Assembly (NCBI RefSeq): GCF_002155695.1
Contig: NZ_MUYJ01000002.1
Coordinates: 124,001 to 188,000 of the forward strand
From: Erythrobacter tepidarius
GTDB taxonomy: Bacteria > Pseudomonadota > Alphaproteobacteria > Sphingomonadales > Sphingomonadaceae
Direction: 5' to 3'
DNA length: 64,000 nucleotides
Shown: positions 1 through 8,960 of the stretch, in pieces
How positions within the stretch are numbered: the first letter of the stretch is position 1
How the letters are laid out: each line of letters begins with the position of its first letter
Notes under the pieces: generated by a model
Told to the model about the DNA's origin: nothing
The model's input: the letters and a program-made list of their open reading frames with translations, nothing else
Database searches by the model: none
Translations under genes and position numbers: made by a program

Positions 1-373
1 GCCGCACCCCCGGCACGCGCTGTTCGATGGCGGCACGATCGAGCCGTTCGATCGCCACTCCTGTCCCGGCAAAGGTGGCGAAGAATTGCGCGAGCGCGGC
101 GCTGTCCTGCGCGCGCGCGAGATGGAGCGCGCCGCGCGTGGTGAGAAAACCGTGCGTCCGCAGGAACGGCCCCGAGGCAAGCGTGAGCGGCACCACACCG
201 GGGCCGCCGTAGCATTCGTCCCAGAACGCCGCCGAGCGCCCGGTCGCATGATAGCCCGGCACGTCCTCCGCCTCGAGCAGCAGCACGCGGGCATGGGGGG
301 CAAGTTCGGCCGCCAGGCTTGCGCCGGCCATCCCGGCCCCGATGACGGCAAAGTCCCAGATTCTGGCGCTCAT
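1..373 (-). CDS. FAD-dependent oxidoreductase of the DAO (D-amino-acid oxidase/DadA) family, partial (N-terminal part)
   Basis: The minus strand reads from an ATG at 373 to the window edge without a stop, so only about 124 N-terminal residues are visible. They start with a Rossmann dinucleotide-binding motif (VIGAGMAGASLAAEL) ending in the acidic residue of the ADP-ribose loop (LLLEAE). A GYHATGRSAA segment follows, as in the DAO family of flavoenzymes. The start codon overlaps the stop of the upstream hydrolase gene by 4 bp (ATGA), so the two are probably translationally coupled. The substrate cannot be told from this fragment; a deaminating or dehydrogenating amine/amino-acid oxidase is the usual role. 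Confidence 0.75.
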   Translation of the reverse strand, partial: MSARIWDFAVIGAGMAGASLAAELAPHARVLLLEAEDVPGYHATGRSAAFWDECYGGPGVVPLTLASGPFLRTHGFLTTRGALHLARAQDSAALAQFFATFAGTGVAIERLDRAAIEQRVPGVR

Positions 374-1335
374 GCAGCAGGCACCACCCGATCAAGGAAG
401 GCCGCGATCGCCGCCATCGCGCGGCGGCGCACCGGATCGGACTCGCGCAGGATCTCGTGTGCCGCCTCCGGCCCGAAGGCGAAGATTTCGCCGCGCGGTA
501 GCCGTCGGGCGGTGCGCAGCGCGGCCGCGTGACTCACCAGCTTGTCGGCACTGGTGGACAGAATCAGCACCGGCACTGCCACTGCCTCGATGGCACCGGG
601 CGCTTCGAGCAGGCGCGCAGAGGCATAGGCCCGCTCGACCCAACGCCAGCTTGCCGGACCCATCACCAGCTCAGGCCGGGCATCGCGCCACCATTGCTCG
701 TCGGCATAGCGATCGGGATCGTGGGTGAGCAGCAGGGCGCGACCCGCAGGCAGTTCACCGGGTTTCTCGCTCCATTTCCATGCCGGCCGCGTCGGGTCGC
801 CCAAGCGACAGATCAGCCGGGCGACAAGGTGGAGCACCGGCAGTGGCAGTGGCGGTCCGTTCACGCCGATCATCGGCGCGCTCAAAACCACTGCATCGGG
901 ATTGACCCGCCGCTCGACCAATGCGCGCATCACCAGATGCCCGCCCATCGAATGCGCTGCAAGGACGTGCGGCCCGGGGGTTTCGCTCGCCCAGTCGCTC
1001 CAGAGGCGGGCAAGATCGGCAATCCAGATCGCGAAATCCTCGATGTGGCCGGTCACCGCATCCTTGCCGAGCCTTCCCGATCCTGCCTGCCCGCGCCAGT
1101 CTGCCGCCGTCACCCGCCAGCCGGCGCGGTGCCATTCCTCCAGCGTTTCGAGATATTTCTCGTAGGCATCACCGCGTCCGGGAAGGAACAGGATCGAACC
1201 GCGCGGCGTGGCGGCGTCGCCAGGCCAGTCGATCCGGCGGATCGCATGCCCGTCCGCCGCGCGCCAGATGCCTTCGCGCGCGGCTGGCGGAATGGCTCGG
1301 CGATCGATCGCCGCAATGTCGCGATGGTCGTGAAT
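370..1335 (-). CDS. alpha/beta hydrolase (serine aminopeptidase S33 / monoacylglycerol-lipase-like)
   Basis: An alpha/beta-hydrolase fold protein of the lysophospholipase/Hydrolase_4 group. Visible features are the oxyanion-side LPGRGDAYEKY, the nucleophile elbow AHSMGG (Ser near residue 129), an Asp in STSADKLVS and a His in PEAAHEIL near the C-terminus. These form the expected Ser-Asp-His triad. The start is uncertain. The open frame reaches an ATG at 1458, but that would overlap the divergent cpaA start at 1438. A clear GGAGG (1342-1346) lies six bases before an in-frame ATT at 1335, which I use here; a GTG at 1419 is another option. It sits in a two-gene unit with the FAD oxidoreductase (ATGA overlap). 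The substrate is unknown. Confidence 0.75.
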   Translation of the reverse strand: MHDHRDIAAIDRRAIPPAAREGIWRAADGHAIRRIDWPGDAATPRGSILFLPGRGDAYEKYLETLEEWHRAGWRVTAADWRGQAGSGRLGKDAVTGHIEDFAIWIADLARLWSDWASETPGPHVLAAHSMGGHLVMRALVERRVNPDAVVLSAPMIGVNGPPLPLPVLHLVARLICRLGDPTRPAWKWSEKPGELPAGRALLLTHDPDRYADEQWWRDARPELVMGPASWRWVERAYASARLLEAPGAIEAVAVPVLILSTSADKLVSHAAALRTARRLPRGEIFAFGPEAAHEILRESDPVRRRAMAAIAAFLDRVVPAA

Positions 1336-1437
1336 CTCAGGCCTCCGAGCTTGGTTACTTTTTGGTAAGCAAGTACCTGTAGCACCGCCCCAAGAAGCAC
1401 CGCGACGCGTCCCGCGCACGGCAACTTCGGGGGCACG

Positions 1438-1929
1438 ATGTTGACGACCACCCTTCACTACGGACTGCTGATTGCCTTGGCAATCGCGCTGGTTTTCGCG
1501 GCCTTTACCGACATTCGTCGCCGCCAGATCGACAACTGGCTGAACGGCGCGATCGCATTGGGCGCGCCGCTGTTCTGGTGGTCGAGCGGCCTGGCGCTGT
1601 GGCCCGACGTGGCGATGCAGCTGGGCGTGGCATTGGCCGCCTTCGTGCTGCTGGCCGGACTATTTGCACTCAGGATGATGGGCGGCGGAGACGTCAAGCT
1701 GCTGAGCGTGCTCGCGCTGTGGGTGCGGCCCGAAGCTTTTGCACAGCTGCTGGTGATCATGGCGCTGGCCGGCGGGGTGCTGACGATCGTCATGGGCTTG
1801 TGGCACGTCATGCGCCGCCAGCGCGACAAGCTGGCAATCCCTTACGGTGTCGCGATCGCTTTCGGCGGCCTGTGGGTGCTCGCCGCCAACTATCTGCCCG
1901 CTGCCGCCATGGCGGCAGTTGCGGCGTGA
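1438..1929 (+). CDS. cpaA: prepilin peptidase CpaA/TadV (A24 family)
   Basis: A 163-residue polytopic membrane aspartic peptidase that cleaves the leader of Flp-type prepilins at the cytoplasmic face of the inner membrane. Both catalytic aspartates can be placed: one in FTDIRRRQIDNW after the first helix, and one in the family signature MMGGGDVKLL. The length is typical of CpaA/TadV, which lack the N-methylase half of PilD. It is the first gene of the pilus cluster, 89 bp before cpaB. No pilin gene (flp/pilA) lies nearby in this window, so its substrate must be encoded elsewhere. Confidence 0.9.
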   Translation: MLTTTLHYGLLIALAIALVFAAFTDIRRRQIDNWLNGAIALGAPLFWWSSGLALWPDVAMQLGVALAAFVLLAGLFALRMMGGGDVKLLSVLALWVRPEAFAQLLVIMALAGGVLTIVMGLWHVMRRQRDKLAIPYGVAIAFGGLWVLAANYLPAAAMAAVAA

Positions 1930-2018
1930 ACTCGATTTTAACCAGTCGGGACCTACGCATCGAAAACATACCTGCCCGCTAACCAACCGAGGGCGACTAC
2001 GAGGGGGCTATTTCAGCC

Positions 2019-3113
2019 ATGGATAGGAAGAAACTGGTTCTGCTGATCGGCGCTCTGATCATCGCGATCGGAACGGCCTTTGCTGCACGGAGCATCTTCG
2101 CCGGAGGCGGAGCCCCTACAGCCGAAGCGGCGCAGCCCACCGGGCCGCGCGTGCTGGTCGCCAAGCGCGCCCTCACCGCCGGAACGATCATCACCGCCGA
2201 CGCGCTCAGCTTCCAGCCCTGGCCCAAGGAGCTGGTCAAGGACGCTTATTTCATCGACGGCGAAGCCGACATGAACAAGCTGATCGGCACGGTCGTGCGC
2301 TATCCGATCACGGCGGGCGAGCCGGTGACGCAAGGCTCGCTGGTGAGCCCGGGCGACCGCGGCTTCCTCGCAGCAGCGCTCGGGCCGGGGATGCGGGCGA
2401 TCACCGTGCCGGTGTCGGCGATGACAGGTGTGGCCGGCTTCGTCTTTCCGGGCGACCGTGTCGACCTGGTGCTGACCCAGACGGTCAGCGGCGACGGCGG
2501 CCAGGATCTCAAGACGGCCGAAACGGTGATCCGCAACCTGCGCGTGCTGGCCACCGACCAGACCACCGAAACCACCACCGACGAAAACGGCAAGACTGTC
2601 GTCAACGCGTTCCGCACCGTCACGCTCGAAGTGACGCCCAAAATCGCCGAGAAGGTCGCCGTCGCTCAGACTATCGGCACGCTCAGCCTCGCGCTGCGCT
2701 CGCTGGCAGACAGCGAAGCCGAACTCGAACGCGCGATTGCTGCGGGCGATATCACCATCCCCGACAACGCCACCCCCGAACAGGAGGAGCGTCTGCTCAA
2801 GGCGGCGATGTCCCGTCCGATCGACAAGGGCACGACCTTCGTGACCGGCGGCGATGTCTCGCGCTTCCAGCGCAAGACCATGCCCGTGCAGGAAAGCGCC
2901 CGGGCGCCGCAATACGCCCCGCCCTCGCCCAGCGTGCCGGCCAAGGTCGATAGCCAGCCGGTCTATCGTGGCCCGAGCGTCCGCGTCACCCGTGGCAAGG
3001 CGACCGAGGAAATCCCGGTCAGCCCGCAGGCCTCGGCGGGCGGCATGCTGCGCACCCAGGGCGAGGCCACCCGCCGCGGTGGCCAGGCCGTAACCTCGAC
3101 CCTGAGCTACTGA
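2019..3113 (+). CDS. cpaB: Flp pilus assembly protein CpaB/RcpC
   Basis: A 364-residue periplasmic, membrane-anchored component of the Tad/Flp pilus secretion system. It starts with a short positive segment and one hydrophobic helix (residues 4-22). A SAF domain follows around residues 44-110 (LVAKRALTAGTIITADAL and ITAGEPVTQGSLV are diagnostic), then the RcpC/CpaB domain with FPGDRVDLVLTQ. The C-terminal ~80 residues are Pro/Ser-rich and look disordered. It lies between cpaA and the secretin cpaC, in the order usual for Caulobacter and sphingomonads, where it is thought to stabilise the secretin channel. Confidence 0.92.
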   Translation: MDRKKLVLLIGALIIAIGTAFAARSIFAGGGAPTAEAAQPTGPRVLVAKRALTAGTIITADALSFQPWPKELVKDAYFIDGEADMNKLIGTVVRYPITAGEPVTQGSLVSPGDRGFLAAALGPGMRAITVPVSAMTGVAGFVFPGDRVDLVLTQTVSGDGGQDLKTAETVIRNLRVLATDQTTETTTDENGKTVVNAFRTVTLEVTPKIAEKVAVAQTIGTLSLALRSLADSEAELERAIAAGDITIPDNATPEQEERLLKAAMSRPIDKGTTFVTGGDVSRFQRKTMPVQESARAPQYAPPSPSVPAKVDSQPVYRGPSVRVTRGKATEEIPVSPQASAGGMLRTQGEATRRGGQAVTSTLSY

Positions 3114-3196
3114 AGGGAGTGATGATGGCCACGCGCAATCCGTTTCGTCCGCTGTCGCAAGCAACGGTCACAGGCCAACCCGAGGGGAGCCGGAGA

Positions 3197-4783
3197 ATGA
3201 AACTGAACCTGAAAGCCAAGCTGCTGCTCGCTGCCGTGATGGCCGCGCCGGTTGCAGCCGTGCCGACTGCCACCGCTACCGCGCAGCAGGTCGTCAAGCC
3301 CTCGCAGGAAATCGTCCTGTCGATCGGCCGCGGCGAACTGGTGACCGTGCCGGGTAACATGACCGATGTGTTCGTCGCCAACGAAGCGGTCGCCGATGTC
3401 CAGGTCAAGTCGCAGCGCCAGCTCTATGTGTTCGGCAAGGCCGGCGGGGAGACCACGATCTACGCCAGCAACGAACGCGGCGATGTGATCTTCTCGGCCA
3501 ATATCCGGGTCGGCTCGAACATCGGCAGCGTCGACCAGATGCTCGCCCTCGCCATGCCCGATGCCAAGATCAGCGTGTCGACCATGGGCACGAACACCGT
3601 GCTCTTGACCGGCACCGTGGGTGCGCCCGAAGATGCTGCCGAAGCTGAAAGGCTGGTGCAGGCCTTCACCGGCGAAGGCACCAACGTCATCAGCCGACTG
3701 CGCACCGCCACTCCGCTTCAGGTCAACCTCAAGGTGACCATCGCCGAAGTCAGCCGCTCGCTGCTGCGCGAGATCGGCGGCAACCTGACCTCCTTCGATG
3801 GCACCGGAGGCTTTCGCTTCGGTGTGGGCACGGGGCGTCCGATAACCGGCGACCCGAGCGGACCATCCGGCCCCCTGTTCGTCGGCAACGGCGTGGGCGA
3901 TGCTGCCTTCGTGCTGCCCGACGGGACCAAAATCCCCGGCTACTCGGTCAACTCCAACGGCGGCACCACGCTGTCGGGCCTCGGAAAGCTGTTCGGCATC
4001 GACATGCTCGGCGCGCTCGACCTGTCCGAGCGTCTCGGCCTCGTCAACACCCTGACCGAGCCCAATCTCACCGCGCTCTCGGGCGAAACCGCGACCTTTC
4101 TCGCGGGCGGCGAGTTCCCGATCCCGATCGCCCAGGGCCTCGGCCAGGTGACGGTGCAGTTCCGCCAGTTCGGGGTGAGCCTTGCCTACACGCCGACCGT
4201 GCTCTCGAACGGCCGGATCTCGATGCGGGTGCGTCCGGAAGTGTCCGAGCTGTCGACCCAGGGTTCGATCACGCTCAACGGCTTCCAGGTTCCTGCGCTG
4301 ACCACCCGCCGCACCGAAACCACGGTGGAGCTGGGTTCGGGTCAGAGCTTCATGATCGCCGGCCTTATGAGCGCCAACTCGCAGAACCTGCTCGACAAGG
4401 CTCCGGGCCTCGGTGACGTGCCGATACTCGGCAACCTGTTCCGCAGCCGCCAATTCCGCAAGGGCGAGACCGAACTGGTGATCATCGTCACCCCCTATCT
4501 GGTCAAGCCGGTCGACGCCAAGGACATCAAGCTTCCGACCGACGGCTATCATTCGTCGACCGAGCTTGAGCAGTTCCTCGGCTACCAGAGCAATTCGGGC
4601 CGCTCGGGCGAACAGCGCCCCGGCCCGGTTTCCGCGCAGCCGGAAGCCCCGCGCCCCGGCGTGAGCAATGCCGATCCGGCTGCGATCGTCCCGAACCAGC
4701 CGGAAAAGCCGCGTCGGGCCGACAAGGAAACCCGCAAGACCGAACGCGAGGCCCGCACTGCGGCCCCCGGTTTCAGCCTCTAA
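3197..4783 (+). CDS. cpaC: Tad/Flp pilus secretin CpaC/RcpA
   Basis: The outer-membrane secretin channel of the Flp pilus. I place the start at the ATG at 3197, which follows GAGGGGAG and begins a textbook signal peptide (MKLNLKAKLLLAAVMAAPVAA). An in-frame GTG/ATG cluster at 3119-3125 also has a Shine-Dalgarno (AAGGGAG) and would add 24-26 residues. An N-terminal pilus/BON-type domain (residues ~25-165) precedes the secretin core. The core ends in the signature VPILGNLFRSRQFRKGETEL and VTPYLVKP. The last ~70 residues are Pro- and charge-rich. The gene lies directly between cpaB and cpaD. Confidence 0.92.
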   Translation: MKLNLKAKLLLAAVMAAPVAAVPTATATAQQVVKPSQEIVLSIGRGELVTVPGNMTDVFVANEAVADVQVKSQRQLYVFGKAGGETTIYASNERGDVIFSANIRVGSNIGSVDQMLALAMPDAKISVSTMGTNTVLLTGTVGAPEDAAEAERLVQAFTGEGTNVISRLRTATPLQVNLKVTIAEVSRSLLREIGGNLTSFDGTGGFRFGVGTGRPITGDPSGPSGPLFVGNGVGDAAFVLPDGTKIPGYSVNSNGGTTLSGLGKLFGIDMLGALDLSERLGLVNTLTEPNLTALSGETATFLAGGEFPIPIAQGLGQVTVQFRQFGVSLAYTPTVLSNGRISMRVRPEVSELSTQGSITLNGFQVPALTTRRTETTVELGSGQSFMIAGLMSANSQNLLDKAPGLGDVPILGNLFRSRQFRKGETELVIIVTPYLVKPVDAKDIKLPTDGYHSSTELEQFLGYQSNSGRSGEQRPGPVSAQPEAPRPGVSNADPAAIVPNQPEKPRRADKETRKTEREARTAAPGFSL

Positions 4784-4799
4784 CGTGAGAAAGGTGAGT

Positions 4800-5501
4800 A
4801 TGATGCCTGTTGCACGACCCAATAGCATGGCGGGACGGCTGGGCCGCGCGCCTGCCCTCGCACTGGCGCTCACGCTTGGTCTGGGGCTCGCCGGCTGCGG
4901 CGGGATGCCGACCAACACGAGCCTGTACAGCATCAAGCAGCCGGTGGTCGATCGGACCAATTTCACGCTCGATGTGACCACCAGCTCGGCGGGCCTGCCG
5001 ATTTCCGAACAGCAGCGGCTAAACGGCTGGTTCGAGACGATGGACCTACGCTACGGCGATCGGATCGCGATCGAGAACCCTGGCCAGAACCCGGCCGTGA
5101 CCAACGCGATCCGCGAGATTGCCGGGCGCTATGGCCTGATGATCAGCGACGTGGCCCCGGCCACCCCAGGGATCCTCCAGCCCGGCCAGGCGCGCGTGGT
5201 TATCACTCGCAGCTCGGCTACGGTGCCCGGCTGCCCCGACTGGTCGGCCAAGTCGGACATGAACTACAACAATGCCACCAGCACCAACTATGGCTGCGCG
5301 ATCAACAGCAACCTTGCCGCGATGGTGGCTGATCCTCAGGATCTGCTCGAGGGCAAGAAAGGCTCGGGTGAGACCGTCATCGCCACCTCAAACAAGGCGA
5401 TCGCGACATTCCGCGAGGCCGAACCGACGGGTGCGGGCGGTCTGATGGATGCGAGCACCGGTGGCGGCGGCGGCGGTGCCGGCGGCGGAGGAGGTAACTA
5501 A
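4800..5501 (+). CDS. cpaD: pilus assembly lipoprotein CpaD
   Basis: A 233-residue outer-membrane lipoprotein of the Tad pilus, thought to assist the CpaC secretin. A signal peptide with lipobox LGLAGC precedes a CpaD-family domain carrying the conserved CPDW motif (VPGCPDWSAKS) and an asparagine-rich NYNNATSTNYGCAINSNLA segment. The C-terminal tail is almost pure glycine. I use the ATG at 4800 (AAGGTGAG just upstream); the open frame continues into cpaC but with no likely start. It is followed 3 bp later by cpaE. Confidence 0.88.
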   Translation: MMPVARPNSMAGRLGRAPALALALTLGLGLAGCGGMPTNTSLYSIKQPVVDRTNFTLDVTTSSAGLPISEQQRLNGWFETMDLRYGDRIAIENPGQNPAVTNAIREIAGRYGLMISDVAPATPGILQPGQARVVITRSSATVPGCPDWSAKSDMNYNNATSTNYGCAINSNLAAMVADPQDLLEGKKGSGETVIATSNKAIATFREAEPTGAGGLMDASTGGGGGGAGGGGGN

Positions 5502-5504
5502 GCC

Positions 5505-6791
5505 ATGAATGCTCCCTGGAAATCGGGCTTGCCCGGAAATCGTGATCCGTTTGCGGCCTATATCTGCGACGACAACGCGCTCGACGTGCTGCGTCCGGTG
5601 GTGGTCGAGCTCGGCTGGGCGCCGGAAAAATGCTACAAGGGCGGCCTGCGTAATGCGGTGCAATCGCTCTCGGTCAGCGCTTCCCCGGCGATCCTGATCG
5701 TCGACCTGTCGGAAAGCGGCGATCCGCTCAACGACATCAACGCGCTTGCCGAAGTGTGCGAGCCGGGCACGGTGGTGATCGCTATCGGCCAGGTCAACGA
5801 CGTGCGGCTCTACCGCGACCTGCTCTCGAGCGGGATCCAGGACTATCTGCTCAAGCCACTCTCGGCCCAGCAGGTGCATGATGCGCTCAACCAGGCGCTG
5901 GCGGTGTTCATGGCCCCTAGGGGGGGCGATGCGGATAGCGCGCGCCGTCATATCTCGACCGCGGTGGTCGGGACGCGGGGCGGGGTCGGGGCTTCGACCA
6001 TCGCGACCTCGCTTGCATGGCTGTTCAGCGAGAACCACAAGTCTTCGACCGCGCTGCTCGATCTTGACGTGCATTTCGGCACCGGCGCGCTGACCCTCGA
6101 TCTCGAACCAGGCCGCGGCCTGACCGACGCGATCGAAAACCCCAGCCGTATCGACCCGTTGTTCATCGAGCGCGCCATGGTGCGTGCGGGCGACAACCTC
6201 TCGATCCTCTCGGCCGAGGCCCCGATCAGCCAGCCGCTGATGACCGATGGTTCGGCCTTCGTGCAGCTGGAGGACGAGTTCCGCCAGGCGTTCGAGATGA
6301 CGGTGATCGATCTGCCGCGCAACATGCTGATCAACTTCCCGCAGTTGCTGGCCGACGTGAACATCGTCCTGCTGACCTGCGAGTTCACGCTCGCCTCGGC
6401 GCGCGACGCGATCCGGATCCTGTCGTGGCTCAAGACCAATGCCGCCCATGCCCATCCGATGATCGTCGTCAACAAGGCGCAACCGAACTTTGCGGAGATC
6501 AGCAAGGCCGATTTCGAGGCCTCGATCGAACGCAAGGTGGATTTCGTGATCCCCTACGACATCAAGGCGGCCTCGAATGCGGCGAAGCTGGGTCAGGTGT
6601 TCGTCGATGCCAACCGTTCCAGCAAGGCGACCGCAGCGATCCGCCAGATCGCCGAGCGGGTGATCGGAGCCAATGCGGACGATCTGGCGGCTGCGTCCGG
6701 CGCAGAGAAGAAGTCGTTGCTCGGCGGGTTCGACTTCAAGGCCCTGCTCACCAAGAAGGCCAAGCCCGAACCCGAGACGGCCGGGGAATGA
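5505..6791 (+). CDS. cpaE: pilus assembly ATPase-like protein CpaE/TadZ
   Basis: A 428-residue ParA/MinD-type protein that localises the Tad machine to the pole. The N-terminal ~130 residues form a receiver-like domain. The P-loop domain follows at about residue 150, with the deviant Walker A GTRGGVGASTIA, in which the usual lysine after GG is replaced, as is common in CpaE. Next come a DLDVHFG Walker A' strand and a DLPRN Walker B. A GGAGGAGGT Shine-Dalgarno formed by the glycine-coding end of cpaD drives the ATG. In Tad loci cpaE is normally followed by cpaF; here tadB follows after a 99-bp gap. Confidence 0.9.
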   Translation: MNAPWKSGLPGNRDPFAAYICDDNALDVLRPVVVELGWAPEKCYKGGLRNAVQSLSVSASPAILIVDLSESGDPLNDINALAEVCEPGTVVIAIGQVNDVRLYRDLLSSGIQDYLLKPLSAQQVHDALNQALAVFMAPRGGDADSARRHISTAVVGTRGGVGASTIATSLAWLFSENHKSSTALLDLDVHFGTGALTLDLEPGRGLTDAIENPSRIDPLFIERAMVRAGDNLSILSAEAPISQPLMTDGSAFVQLEDEFRQAFEMTVIDLPRNMLINFPQLLADVNIVLLTCEFTLASARDAIRILSWLKTNAAHAHPMIVVNKAQPNFAEISKADFEASIERKVDFVIPYDIKAASNAAKLGQVFVDANRSSKATAAIRQIAERVIGANADDLAAASGAEKKSLLGGFDFKALLTKKAKPEPETAGE

Positions 6792-6890
6792 TGCTGGCGG
6801 CGCGCGGAACCGGCTCGGTCCGGCCCCCGCGCGCCCCAACCAATGTGAACGAGCGCCGCAGCCGCGCGGCACAAGGCAGGACGTGACAAT
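6792..6890 (+). other. 99-bp gap where cpaF would be expected
   Basis: Between the cpaE stop and the tadB start there are only 99 bases. They are GC-rich with no open frame of note and no recognisable remnant of the VirB11-type ATPase gene cpaF that usually sits here. A weak Shine-Dalgarno (AGGACG) before the tadB ATG is the only element I can point to. Confidence 0.6.
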
Positions 6891-7862
6891 ATGGACATCC
6901 TCCAAACCCTGCTGATCACGCTGATGATCTTCTCCATGCTCGTGCTCGGCTACGTGCTGTTCAGCGGCTCGGGCGCGTCCAAGGCGCAGAAGCGCAGGAT
7001 GCAGGCGCTGCGCTATCGTCACTCGGAAAGCGTCGATGCCAAGGTCGATGCGCAGCTCAAGCGCGCAATCGCGGCGCGCAAGCCTAAGACCTACAAGCTC
7101 GCAGGCTCCGGCTCGCGTCTGGAAGCCCTCGCGGTGCGGCTCGACCGGACCGGCAAGGGCTGGACGGTGACCCAGTATTTCTACGCCTCGATCGGCCTTG
7201 CGCTGGCCGTGGCGGTGGTGATTTTCATCCAGACCGGCGCGCTGCTGCTCTCGCTGGGGGTCGGTGCGGCTGTCGGTGCAGGCGTCCCGCACCTGATTGT
7301 CAACTTCCAGATCAGCAAGCGCACCAATGCCTTCGTCAGCAAGTTTCCGGATGCGCTGGAGTTGCTGGTGCGCGGCCTGCGTTCGGGCCTGCCCGTTACC
7401 GAGACACTCAGCGTGGTGGCGCAGGAAGTGCCCGGGCCGGTCGGCATCGAGTTCCGCGGCGTGGTTGACCGGATCAAGGTCGGCAAGACCATGGAAGATG
7501 CGCTGCAGGATGCCGGTGACCGGCTCGGCATCCCCGAATTCAACTTCTTCACCATCACGCTGGCGATCCAGCGCGAGACCGGCGGCAACCTTGCCGAAAC
7601 GCTCTCGAACCTCGCCGACGTGCTGCGCAAACGCGGCCAGATGAAGCTCAAGATCAAGGCGATGAGTTCCGAATCCAAGGCCTCGGCCTATATCGTCGGC
7701 GCGCTGCCCTTCATCGTCTTCGCCATGATCATGTGGGTCAACCCCGAATATATCGGGGGCTTCTTTACCGACGACCGCCTGATCGTCGCGGGCCTGGGCG
7801 GCCTGTGCTGGATGGGCATCGGTGTGTTCATCATGGCCAAGATGGTCAACTTCGAGATCTGA
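6891..7862 (+). CDS. tadB: type II secretion system F family protein TadB
   Basis: A 323-residue inner-membrane platform protein of the Tad pilus. One N-terminal helix (residues ~4-22) is followed by a cytoplasmic basic stretch, two helices at ~95-135, a cytoplasmic GspF/T2SSF domain (KFPDALELLVRGLRSGLP and ETGGNLAETLSNLADVLR are diagnostic) and two C-terminal helices. It pairs with TadC encoded 15 bp downstream; together they form the platform on which the CpaF motor would act. Confidence 0.9.
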   Translation: MDILQTLLITLMIFSMLVLGYVLFSGSGASKAQKRRMQALRYRHSESVDAKVDAQLKRAIAARKPKTYKLAGSGSRLEALAVRLDRTGKGWTVTQYFYASIGLALAVAVVIFIQTGALLLSLGVGAAVGAGVPHLIVNFQISKRTNAFVSKFPDALELLVRGLRSGLPVTETLSVVAQEVPGPVGIEFRGVVDRIKVGKTMEDALQDAGDRLGIPEFNFFTITLAIQRETGGNLAETLSNLADVLRKRGQMKLKIKAMSSESKASAYIVGALPFIVFAMIMWVNPEYIGGFFTDDRLIVAGLGGLCWMGIGVFIMAKMVNFEI

Positions 7863-7877
7863 TCCGGGACAAAGACG

Positions 7878-8897
7878 ATGATCGAACAACCTTCCGGACC
7901 AACGCTGCTCGGCTTCGACGTGATCATGGTCGGGACCGTGCTCGCCGGTCTCGCCGCCTTCGCGATGATGCTGGCGATTTACGCCGCGATTACCATCCGC
8001 GATCCGATGGCCAAGCGCGTCAAGGTGCTCGAAGCCCGGCGCGAACAGCTCAAGGCGGGAATCGTCACCTCCTCGGCGAAGAAGCGCAACCGCCTGACGC
8101 GTCGCACCGGTTCGACCGACAAGGTCAAGGAAAACCTCAGCAAGCTCAACGTCCTTCAGGACAGCCAGATCAAGGCGATCCAGCAGAAGCTGGCCCATGC
8201 CGGCTACCGCAACAAGGAGCTGGCCTATTTCATCATCGTCGCCCGCGCGATTGCGCCGATCGTGCTCGGCGGGATTGCCGCGCTGCTGATCTACGGCATC
8301 GAGTTCTGGCCCGACTGGGGTCCGATGACCCGCTTCGGGGCCTTCGCTGCCACCCTCATCCTGTCGTACAAGGGCCCGGAAATCTACCTCAGCAACAAGG
8401 CCGCCAAGCGCACCAAGGAGATCCAGAAGGGCCTGCCCGACGCGCTCGACCTGCTGGTGATCTGCGCCGAGGCCGGCCTTACCGTCGATGCTGCCTTCAA
8501 CCGCGTCGCCAAGGAACTGGGCCGCGCCTATCCCGAACTCGGCGACGAATTCGCGCTCACCGCGATCGAGCTTTCGTTCCTCAACGAGCGCAAGATGGCG
8601 TTCAACAACCTTGCTTACCGCGTCAATCTGGAAGCGGTGAAGGGCGTTGTGACGACGATGATCCAGACCGAACGCTACGGGACCCCGCTGGCCTCGGCGC
8701 TGCGGGTGCTCTCGGCCGAATTTCGCAACGAACGCATGATGCGCGCCGAGGAGAAAGCGGCCCGTCTGCCGGCGATCATGACCGTGCCGCTGATCCTGTT
8801 CATTCTGCCCACGCTGTTTGTCGTCATTCTCGGCCCGGCGGCCTGCTCGATCAGCGACGCGCTGATGGGCCCCAACGGCGCCATGGCCGGCAAGTAG
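7878..8897 (+). CDS. tadC: type II secretion system F family protein TadC
   Basis: A 339-residue second platform protein with an N-terminal helix, a basic cytoplasmic linker, a pair of helices around residues 112-150, a T2SSF domain (KGLPDALDLLVICAEAGL, and LSFLNERKMAFNNLAYRVN) and C-terminal helices. It is the last gene of the cluster visible here. The usual tadD-type TPR gene does not follow; instead a convergent marR gene lies 63 bp away. Confidence 0.9.
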   Translation: MIEQPSGPTLLGFDVIMVGTVLAGLAAFAMMLAIYAAITIRDPMAKRVKVLEARREQLKAGIVTSSAKKRNRLTRRTGSTDKVKENLSKLNVLQDSQIKAIQQKLAHAGYRNKELAYFIIVARAIAPIVLGGIAALLIYGIEFWPDWGPMTRFGAFAATLILSYKGPEIYLSNKAAKRTKEIQKGLPDALDLLVICAEAGLTVDAAFNRVAKELGRAYPELGDEFALTAIELSFLNERKMAFNNLAYRVNLEAVKGVVTTMIQTERYGTPLASALRVLSAEFRNERMMRAEEKAARLPAIMTVPLILFILPTLFVVILGPAACSISDALMGPNGAMAGK

Positions 8898-8917
8898 CCC
8901 GCCTTCCGAGGCGTCAT

Positions 8918-8945
8918 CCCGCCGTGCTGGCTCCGGCGCGGCGGG
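8918..8945. terminator. inverted repeat between convergent tadC and marR
   Basis: Ten-base arms (8918-8927 and 8936-8945, one G-T pair) enclose an 8-base loop in the 63-bp gap between two converging genes. There is no T-tract, so termination would be weak or Rho-assisted. Its position suits a shared terminator. Confidence 0.45.
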
Positions 8946-8960
8946 GTGCGCCGTTCGGGG

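Noticed and set aside
5388-8198. A 936-codon open frame on the minus strand across cpaE, tadB and tadC.
   Set aside because: Antisense shadow of high-GC coding sequence: low-complexity His/Asp/Arg/Glu composition, no domain, and it covers well-supported genes on the other strand.
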